Below, one piece after another: positions 16,238-21,868 of a stretch of 21,868 nucleotides of DNA (position 1 is its first letter; each line of letters starts with the position of its first letter). Under the pieces are notes generated by a model that made no database searches, had not been told where the DNA came from, and worked only from the letters and a program-made list of their open reading frames with translations. Position numbers and translations under genes: made by a program. Origin of the DNA: a bacterium (GTDB taxonomy: Bacteria > Blakebacterota > Blakebacteria > Blakebacterales > Blakebacteraceae); assembly GCA_025774615.1 (NCBI GenBank), contig JALGVQ010000016.1, positions 1 through 21,868 on the forward strand, written 5' to 3'.

Positions 16238-18310
16238 TCAGCTCTTTGCCAGCTGCTCGATCACCTTCTGAGGGCCGCTGATCAGCATACGATCTCCCTG
16301 CTCCAGTATCAGATCGGCTGAAGGCATCAGACTCACCGGCCGGTGAGGATCGTTCGGATCATGTCGCCGGACCATCATCACTTCAATCCTCTCTTTATTC
16401 CTCAGATCGAGCGACCGCAGGTTCTGACCGATATAGTGGGAAGGCACTTCCAGTTCGGTCATCAGATATCCGGGAGCGAACTGGACTGTACGCCCCTTCC
16501 TGAGCGATTCGTTACTGGTCTCGACACTTCCCAGAAGGTCCCGCCTCTGGATCTCGTTCTGATATGCCTCATCCACATCCGCCCGGTGCAGAGACCCGAT
16601 GATCCGGCCCGGACAGGTCGGGTCGATGACCGGAAGTTCTTCATGACTGCGCGACTCGAACATCCGCATCGCCACGTCGAGTGTATCCTGTGGAGCAACA
16701 CTCCGGGTGTCCAGGTTGGCCACGTCGGTCACCACCAGTAATGGCTCCAGCGCCTGGATATCGGAGAGAACCCGCCGGATTTCCTGATAGGAGATATTGC
16801 CGATGAGCTGCTCCTCTGCATCAACGACGAAGATGGATGAATGCACGGGGATCTCGGCGACCAGATCGAGGAACGGCCCGAGTCTCATATTGTGCGGTAC
16901 GGTGAAGACCTCCGAGGACATCACCTCCTGGACCCGCATCCCTTTCAGTACGTTGATCTCGGTTCCCCGGCGGAGCAGGATCCCTTTCGCGCGGAGCTTG
17001 ACGGTGTAGATGCTCTCCTCCATGAGCTGGTGCCCCACTATGACCGCAATGATCGAGGAGAGCATCAGTGGCAGGATGACTTCATATCCACCAGTCAGTT
17101 CGAAGAGGATCAGGATTGCCTGGAGAGGAGCTCTTGTGGCAGACGCCACGACCGCCGCCATTCCCACGAGAGCGTAGGCTCCATAGCTCGATGTGACGAT
17201 GTTCGGAGAGATCGCGCTGGCGGCATACCAGACGACTCCACCGGTCATGGCACCGAGGAAGAGGGATGGGGCCAGGATCCCACCCGACCCACCCGATCCG
17301 AGGGTAGCTGAGGTCGCGACGATCTTGGCCACGATCAGGAGCAGCAACAACAAGAGTGTGAGGTGGCCACTGAGGGCTTCCTCGATGAATTCGTAACCCA
17401 CTCCGAATACGTGTGACATTCCCACTACACCCAGGATACCGATGACCAGCCCCCCGATAGCCGGTTTCAGCCAGTCGGGAACCCGCAGCCTTTCGAAGAA
17501 TGACTCTGAAGCGGAGAGGGAACGGGCGAATGCCACGGCCACCAGACCAGCAGCTACACCGAGAGCGACGTAGTAGAGCAGTTCTATGGGGCTGGCGAGT
17601 TCATATCCCGGTACGGCAAATGCGGGAGCGGATCCGAGATAAGCCCGGCTTATCGCGGTTGCGGTCACCGACGAGACGATGATCGGACTGAGCTGGGCCA
17701 CCCCGAAATCACCCAGGATGATCTCGACCGCGAAGAGCATGCCGGCGACCGGCGCATTGAACGTCGCGGCTATTCCCGCGGCAGCTCCGCATCCCACGAA
17801 GGTCTTCATGCGACGGGGGCTGACACGCAGGAGCTGACCCAGTTTCGAGGCTACCGCACTACCGATCTGTACGATCGGTCCCTCTGAACCGGCTGAACCG
17901 CCCGATCCGATGGTAACAGCACTGGCCACGACCTTCGCTGCAGCAACCCGTCCGCGGATTATCCCACCGCTGGTTGCCACCGAGGCCATGACCTCGGGAA
18001 CCCCATGCCCCTTTGCCTCAGAAGCCATGAAGGTCACTATCGGGCCGACGATCAGACCACCGAGCACCGGTATGGCCAGACGGAGATACCACGGCAGGCC
18101 GAGGATGAAGCTGAAACCCGGTTCCGCGATCCCGTAGGCAAGATGCTGGACTCCGGAGATGGCGTAACGGAAGCCTACAGCGCCATACCCACCGATGATG
18201 CCGATGATGACGGCAAGGATCAGGTTGAAGCTGTAATCCCGCGCCGAGAGACTCCGCAACGCATCACGGGAGAATCTGGCCAGGTGGGAACGGATGGCCT
18301 CGATACGCAA
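16238..18310 (-). CDS. ClC-family chloride channel/transporter with CBS and TrkA-C domains
   Basis: The protein has 690 residues from a TTG at 18310 with GAAGGA upstream. The ClC core (about 28-440) contains GHGVP (101-105, the GSGIP position), GSEGP (141-145, gating glutamate E143), FNAPVAGMLFAVE (184-196) and GSGGSGGILAPSLFLG (338-353). The position equal to the internal proton glutamate E203 of E. coli ClC is I197, as in channel-type members. A CBS pair (about 459-580) and a TrkA-C/RCK-C domain (about 605-690) form a cytoplasmic regulatory tail, suggesting control by nucleotides or another small ligand. It likely moves chloride or another anion across the inner membrane. No partner genes are adjacent. 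Confidence 0.94.
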   Translation of the reverse strand: MRIEAIRSHLARFSRDALRSLSARDYSFNLILAVIIGIIGGYGAVGFRYAISGVQHLAYGIAEPGFSFILGLPWYLRLAIPVLGGLIVGPIVTFMASEAKGHGVPEVMASVATSGGIIRGRVAAAKVVASAVTIGSGGSAGSEGPIVQIGSAVASKLGQLLRVSPRRMKTFVGCGAAAGIAATFNAPVAGMLFAVEIILGDFGVAQLSPIIVSSVTATAISRAYLGSAPAFAVPGYELASPIELLYYVALGVAAGLVAVAFARSLSASESFFERLRVPDWLKPAIGGLVIGILGVVGMSHVFGVGYEFIEEALSGHLTLLLLLLLIVAKIVATSATLGSGGSGGILAPSLFLGAMTGGVVWYAASAISPNIVTSSYGAYALVGMAAVVASATRAPLQAILILFELTGGYEVILPLMLSSIIAVIVGHQLMEESIYTVKLRAKGILLRRGTEINVLKGMRVQEVMSSEVFTVPHNMRLGPFLDLVAEIPVHSSIFVVDAEEQLIGNISYQEIRRVLSDIQALEPLLVVTDVANLDTRSVAPQDTLDVAMRMFESRSHEELPVIDPTCPGRIIGSLHRADVDEAYQNEIQRRDLLGSVETSNESLRKGRTVQFAPGYLMTELEVPSHYIGQNLRSLDLRNKERIEVMMVRRHDPNDPHRPVSLMPSADLILEQGDRMLISGPQKVIEQLAKS

Positions 18311-18325
18311 GTAATAGAATCCTTC

Positions 18326-18353
18326 ACATTCAGGGTGGCCGGTATCTGAATGT
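18326..18353. promoter_or_regulatory. 8-bp inverted repeat before the ClC gene
   Basis: ACATTCAG (18326-18333) and CTGAATGT (18346-18353) are perfect inverted arms with a 12-nt spacer. A consensus -35 box TTGACA lies on the minus strand at 18356-18351, touching the repeat, though no good -10 box follows. The inner arm ends next to the ClC ribosome binding site. It could be an operator or a leader hairpin. The rest of the gap 18311-18423 shows nothing else clear. Confidence 0.35.
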
Positions 18354-18423
18354 CAATATCGGCACCCCGAATGACAACCACTCTCTTTCAATACCGGAGG
18401 AACCCCTTTTCCGGAAGTGACCT

Positions 18424-18771
18424 TTACAGGTCTCTCTCTGATCCGTTAGCCCATCTCTCCCAATCCGGCACGTAGATGGACATGAGGCTCTTGAACAGTT
18501 TCCCGTGATTGGGGATTCGTAGATGAAGAAGCTCGTGCACGATGGCATATCTCTGAAAGCCACTGCACTCTTTGAGAAGATCTTCGCTGAAGCTGATCCA
18601 CTTCCCTGGTGAACACGAAGCCCACTTGCTTCGCATCTTCTGGACACGGATCTGGGAGGGTTTCACCTTCAGCCTGTCAGCCCATTCGCGGACCTCAGTC
18701 TTGAAGTCTTCCTTCTCTCGAGGTGTACGTCTCTTGCCTTGTGCGCCATAGCCTTTGAGCGAAGGCTGCAT
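18424..18771 (-). CDS. YgjP/DUF45-like zinc metallopeptidase linked to the restriction locus
   Basis: This 115-residue protein contains the zinc motif HELLH (79-83) with the third ligand H89 in PNHGKLF, preceded by the family segment RSKWASCSPGKWISFSEDLL. This places it in the YgjP-like group (Pfam DUF45, M48-related clan). It lacks the longer N-terminal part of E. coli YgjP-type proteins, a short form often found beside hsdR in type I restriction loci. Its ATG shares one base with the hsdR stop codon (TGATG), so translation is coupled. The substrate and role in restriction are unknown; a role in turnover of the restriction enzyme is possible but is speculation. Confidence 0.87.
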   Translation of the reverse strand: MQPSLKGYGAQGKRRTPREKEDFKTEVREWADRLKVKPSQIRVQKMRSKWASCSPGKWISFSEDLLKECSGFQRYAIVHELLHLRIPNHGKLFKSLMSIYVPDWERWANGSERDL

Positions 18772-21023
18772 CAGGTCACCTCCGCGCGAAGCAACTTTTC
18801 TGCAACCAGAACCATGCTTTCTTTACCCACCAGGGGCAGGAGCACCTTATACAGCTCAGCCTTCAACTGGCGGAGTTCGGCGGCATTGTCCCGGTGATGC
18901 GGGAATCTGTCGAAGATCACGCGGATGACGGCAGTAGTTCTTTCCGGCTGTGCAACAGATTCCTTCTTCAACGTCCAGAAGAAGGAGAAAGTCGTATCGT
19001 CGAAACCCATGTGCTCTTGTAACTGCCGTGCCTCGACGATTTCACGAATGAGCGCTTCGATCTTGTTCAGGGCTTCTTCGGTGGTCTCCTGTCGTTCATC
19101 GTACGCCTCCATGATCGCTTCCGCCCGATCCCCGATCGGCTTCAGATAAGGATTACTATCAGCATCTTCCAGAATGGTCTTTCGAATGCTGTTCACCAGG
19201 TTGATGATCTTGCCCTTGTCGGAACCACTGTTCTCGTTGATCGCTGCCAACGTCTTCTCATCAATCTTGACGACCGAAAGTGTGCTTTCGAGGCCGTAAC
19301 TCTCCACCTTTTCGCGGACCAGTTCCTCTGTCTTCCTTGCAACATCACCGTAGAGGCTGGTTTTCTTGCTGAAGGCATTGCGGATGATCTTGAACAACAA
19401 CGACAGACAACTGAAGTCGTCGATGAAGTCCCGCAGATCAGGCGACGGAGACAGGATTTCGTACAGTGTCTCGATTTGCCTGTAGAATTTGTAGAAATCC
19501 TCCCGCTTCTCCTGCTCGAAAAATGTCGTTATAGCTCTCTCGACTGTCTTGTCGTCAATCGGACCCCGGCATAGCTTCACATACTCCTGAGCGGGACCAG
19601 TCATGAGTTCCCTGAACCTGTCAAACAACATATCCAGGTCCTCGATCACGCCGCTCACGATATCTGAATCGAAGGCAAGCGCCGTTTCCAGCTTCTCAAA
19701 GATACCGACAAAATCGACTACCAATCCGCAGGGCTTCTGTGTTTCAGGATCATGCTCATGCGGGCGGTTCACGCGAGCAATGGCCTGCAGCAGAACATGG
19801 TCACGCATGGGTTTGTCGAGATACATGCAATAGAGGATCGGTGCGTCAAACCCGGTCAAGAGCTTGTCGGTCACAATAAAAATCTTCGGCTCTACATCGG
19901 CTTTCAGAAACAGCTTGCGGGCATTCTTTTCAGATTCCGGTGAAATCTGATGCTGGTAAACAAGCGGATATTTCTCGCTATCATGCTGTGCGGATGTATA
20001 GATCGGCACTGAGTATTCATGCGGGAGAACCTTATCCAGAGCCTCTTTGTACAGGGCGCATGCTTCACGGTCGACAGCCACGAGGAATGCCTTGTAGCCC
20101 AGTGGTTCGACGTTCTCCGAAAAGTGCCTGGCGACGAATGCAGCGACTTTATCGATCCGGTCGTCCGCCTTCAGGAACGTTTTCAGACGCATGGCGTGGT
20201 CGAGAATTTTGTTGAGTTCATCAACATCACTCACGCCCTCGGCCTGCGCGAGATCGAGGAACTCCTGCTCCAACTGTTCACGTGGAACGCGTATCTCGCT
20301 TGGAGCCAGCGTATACTTGAGCGGTACGGTTGTACCGTCCTCAATCGACTCCGCTATTGAATACTTGTCGAGATATCCCTGCTCATCCTCTTTGCCGAAC
20401 GTCTTGAAAGTCCCTTTACCATAGGCTGTCTTGTCTATGGGCGTACCCGTGAAGCCGATCAGCGTAGCTTTCGGCAATGCTCCAAGCAGGTAGTTTCCTA
20501 GGTCGCCACCCGTGGTCCGGTGCGCCTCATCGACCAGCACAAAGATGTTCTCGCGCGTGTTGATATCCTTCCGAATACCGTCAAACTTGTGGATCATCGA
20601 TACAATCAGGCCTCGAAAATCTGAGGCCAGCAGCTCGCGAAGCTTCTGCTTGCTTGTCGCGTACTCGATGCTGATGTCATGGGAGGACATCTCGCCAAGG
20701 ATGCGCTCTACCCATCCGGCAAGCTGGCCCTCCAGTTCGTTGCGATCGATCATCAGAATCACGGTAGTTTTGCCGAAGGTATCGCGATTCTTGAGGATCA
20801 GACGCGCCGCTGAGATCATCGTGAACGTCTTGCCCGAGCCCTGGGTGTGCCAGACCAGACCCGTTGTGCGTGTCGCGTCCGTGCAGCGCGCCAGGATGCA
20901 ATCGATCGCTCGGGTCTGATGCTGTCGGAGAACGGTCTTCTGCAGTTCGTCTTCCTTATAGAAAAACAGAATCCATTCCTTCAGCATGGTCAGAAAGCGC
21001 TGCCTGTCGAAGAAGACTTTCAC
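18771..21023 (-). CDS. hsdR: Type I restriction endonuclease subunit R, motor and C-terminal part (frameshifted gene)
   Basis: This 750-codon open frame is the larger part of hsdR. It holds the DNA-translocating helicase motor: Walker A QGSGKT (61-66), DEAH box (165-168), GFTGTPI (190-196), motif VI QAIARVNR and a helical C-terminal region that contacts the methylase. The family N-terminal nuclease domain is missing from this frame. It is in the adjacent open frame 21020-21712, and a 29-bp tandem duplication at 21052-21109 separates the two. Without the duplication the frames join as NLFNWRDEEDGNYEKKVK, the expected family sequence. The nominal GTG at 21023 is therefore probably not a true start. 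The region is less GC-rich and uses codons differently from the ATPase genes, which suggests lateral acquisition. Confidence 0.92.
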   Translation of the reverse strand: MKVFFDRQRFLTMLKEWILFFYKEDELQKTVLRQHQTRAIDCILARCTDATRTTGLVWHTQGSGKTFTMISAARLILKNRDTFGKTTVILMIDRNELEGQLAGWVERILGEMSSHDISIEYATSKQKLRELLASDFRGLIVSMIHKFDGIRKDINTRENIFVLVDEAHRTTGGDLGNYLLGALPKATLIGFTGTPIDKTAYGKGTFKTFGKEDEQGYLDKYSIAESIEDGTTVPLKYTLAPSEIRVPREQLEQEFLDLAQAEGVSDVDELNKILDHAMRLKTFLKADDRIDKVAAFVARHFSENVEPLGYKAFLVAVDREACALYKEALDKVLPHEYSVPIYTSAQHDSEKYPLVYQHQISPESEKNARKLFLKADVEPKIFIVTDKLLTGFDAPILYCMYLDKPMRDHVLLQAIARVNRPHEHDPETQKPCGLVVDFVGIFEKLETALAFDSDIVSGVIEDLDMLFDRFRELMTGPAQEYVKLCRGPIDDKTVERAITTFFEQEKREDFYKFYRQIETLYEILSPSPDLRDFIDDFSCLSLLFKIIRNAFSKKTSLYGDVARKTEELVREKVESYGLESTLSVVKIDEKTLAAINENSGSDKGKIINLVNSIRKTILEDADSNPYLKPIGDRAEAIMEAYDERQETTEEALNKIEALIREIVEARQLQEHMGFDDTTFSFFWTLKKESVAQPERTTAVIRVIFDRFPHHRDNAAELRQLKAELYKVLLPLVGKESMVLVAEKLLRAEVT

Positions 21024-21712
21024 CTTCTTTTCATAGTTTCCGTCTTCTTCGTCCCTCCAGTTGAAGAGATTCTTGCGATCTCCCTCCAGTTGAAGAGATT
21101 CTTGCGATCAAGATTCCAGGTTACACCGTAGTAGAAGTCGATCAGATGCGTGATGTCGAAAACCTGGGGTGCGGTCAGCATTTCCGGAGTTTCGTGATGA
21201 TATTCCCGGATCTGGATCAAGCCCTCTTCAATGCCCTTGGCTCTGGTCGCATTCTTGGTTTCCACGATGGCAACGGGGATCCCGTTGATCAGGAACATCA
21301 CATCTGCGCGATTCGTTTCCTGTCCGTTTGTGTATTGCCACTCATCCGTGACGTGGAACGTGTTTCGATCCGGCGTTACGAAATCGACAACCGTGACATT
21401 CCGTTCTCGTTTCTCGCCTTCGTCGTAGACACTCTGCTCCCCGCGCAGCCATGCCAGGATTTCCGCATTTCCCTCAATCGTGTTTCGTACCGCCTCGATC
21501 CTGCGAATTACGTCACCGGCATTGCCTGCAGTAATCAGTCCGGGATTCAGTTCAACCAGCTTCTCTTCGAGAACCCTGTTGAATAGAAGCCCGCCTTCGC
21601 CCTTCCGAAACGCCACCGCTTCCGAACGTGACACATACGTCCAACCCGCTTCCTCTGCATAGCGAATCAGCGGAGCCTGGACAGTTTTGTATTCGCTCAG
21701 TTTCTGCATCAC
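21020..21712 (-). CDS. hsdR: Type I restriction endonuclease subunit R, nuclease part (frameshifted gene)
   Basis: This is the 5' part of hsdR, starting at GTG 21712 (GAGG 9 nt upstream) or at the adjacent ATG 21709. It carries the nuclease domain of HsdR: D137, then E151 and K153 in VAIVETKN (the PD-ExK core), and the following QxxxY motif (Q167 to Y171). After NLFNW (205-209) the frame enters the second repeat copy and ends in 21 unrelated residues before a stop at 21020. Only the nuclease domain would be made, without the motor, so DNA restriction should be abolished in this form. The intact protein would have about 970 residues. No hsdM or hsdS gene is seen within the window. Confidence 0.9.
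   Translation of the reverse strand: MMQKLSEYKTVQAPLIRYAEEAGWTYVSRSEAVAFRKGEGGLLFNRVLEEKLVELNPGLITAGNAGDVIRRIEAVRNTIEGNAEILAWLRGEQSVYDEGEKRERNVTVVDFVTPDRNTFHVTDEWQYTNGQETNRADVMFLINGIPVAIVETKNATRAKGIEEGLIQIREYHHETPEMLTAPQVFDITHLIDFYYGVTWNLDRKNLFNWREIARISSTGGTKKTETMKRR
21052..21109. repeat. Exact 29-bp tandem duplication inside hsdR
   Basis: Bases 21052-21080 and 21081-21109 are identical, with no extension of identity on either side. The unit begins TCCCTCCAG and ends TTGCGATC. Because 29 is not a multiple of three, two copies shift the frame, while one copy (or four) would keep hsdR open. It is a recent slippage or recombination product, since the copies have not diverged. It could also be an assembly or amplification error. 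Confidence 0.95.
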
Positions 21713-21867
21713 ACCAAACGTCCTCTATTGGGCACAAGTGCCCAAGTCCTTTGCGATGGCTTTCCCCGAGCCAAACGAGTAATCTCCGTCATATGGGAAG
21801 CATGGCCACAATCGAGGTGCCGAAGGTTCGGTTCAGAGAACCTGAGCGCAACTTGCCGGGACGCAAG
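21709..21867 (-). CDS. Unidentified partial open frame at the right edge
   Basis: A minus-strand frame enters from the window edge and ends at a TGA (21711-21709) that overlaps the hsdR start (GTGTGATG). Only 52 codons are visible, and I recognise no family; it does not look like the C-terminus of HsdS or HsdM. The TGATG junction resembles the hsdR-to-metallopeptidase junction, which is the only argument that it is a real upstream gene. It contains an inverted repeat (21728-21745) and may simply be non-coding leader. Confidence 0.2.
   Translation of the reverse strand, partial: LASRQVALRFSEPNLRHLDCGHASHMTEITRLARGKPSQRTWALVPNRGRLV
21728..21745. promoter_or_regulatory. Perfect 8-bp inverted repeat before hsdR
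   Basis: TTGGGCAC-AA-GTGCCCAA is an 18-nt near-continuous palindrome directly upstream of the hsdR ribosome binding site (GAGG, complement of 21722-21725). As DNA it could be an operator. As RNA it could form a hairpin beside the ribosome binding site, though a 2-nt loop would force the innermost pair open. A regulatory role is inferred only from position. Confidence 0.35.
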
Positions 21868-21868
21868 A

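Noticed and set aside
21052-21109. 29-bp repeat as a CRISPR remnant
   Set aside because: The two copies are directly adjacent with no spacer, lie within hsdR coding sequence and are not palindromic. No cas gene is present.
21020-21110. Programmed ribosomal frameshift in hsdR
   Set aside because: No slippery sequence is needed: the exact 29-bp duplication fully accounts for the frame change, and its removal restores the family sequence.

Overview
The window is GC-rich and densely coded. It looks like the chromosome of a Gram-negative (diderm) bacterium, probably from a poorly sampled lineage. A TonB protein, several Sec or Tat signal sequences, a periplasmic multihaem cytochrome and a Rieske/cytochrome b pair indicate a diderm respirer. 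The V-type ATPase operon has the gene order E, DUF2764, A, B, D, I, K, known from Chlamydiae, spirochaetes, Bacteroidetes and several candidate phyla. I cannot name the phylum from sequence alone. Several genes use GTG or TTG starts with good ribosome binding sites.

Left part (1-2363, minus strand): a three-gene quinol-oxidising operon with a Rieske protein, a cytochrome b of b6-type architecture and a seven-haem (or larger) c-type cytochrome cut by the window edge. The cytochrome has no stop codon in the window. A good sigma70-like promoter drives the operon. It diverges from an OsmC/Ohr-family gene (2585-2992), whose own promoter is overlapped by a perfect 11-bp inverted repeat.

3122-7214 (plus strand): a secreted DUF885 zinc-peptidase-like protein, a TonB-type energy transducer, a strong intrinsic terminator and a secreted sialate O-acetylesterase-like SGNH hydrolase. 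A UbiA-family prenyltransferase (7218-8108, minus) converges on the esterase and may serve quinone or other isoprenoid synthesis.

8347-15536 (plus strand): the complete V/A-type ATPase operon. Adjacent genes overlap by 4-8 nt, except for a structured 93-nt gap before the rotor-ring gene K. Subunit K carries the residue set of the Enterococcus hirae Na+ site (S57, Q58, Q100, E129), so a Na+-coupled rotor is predicted. Subunit B carries an unusual acidic tail. Together the bc-type complex, prenyltransferase, V-ATPase and ClC protein make this largely a bioenergetics and ion-transport neighbourhood.

15659-18310: a flavin-reductase-like protein converges, with abutting stop codons, on a ClC chloride channel/transporter carrying CBS and TrkA-C domains. 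Right end (18424-21712, minus strand): the end of a type I restriction-modification locus, with a YgjP-like metallopeptidase translationally coupled to hsdR. HsdR is split into two frames by an exact 29-bp tandem duplication; deleting one copy restores a continuous reading frame of about 970 residues with the expected family sequence at the junction. This is the most striking anomaly in the window. hsdM and hsdS are not present and may lie beyond the right edge.

No tRNA, rRNA, CRISPR array, insertion sequence or prophage was recognised. No gene-free stretch exceeds 300 bases.
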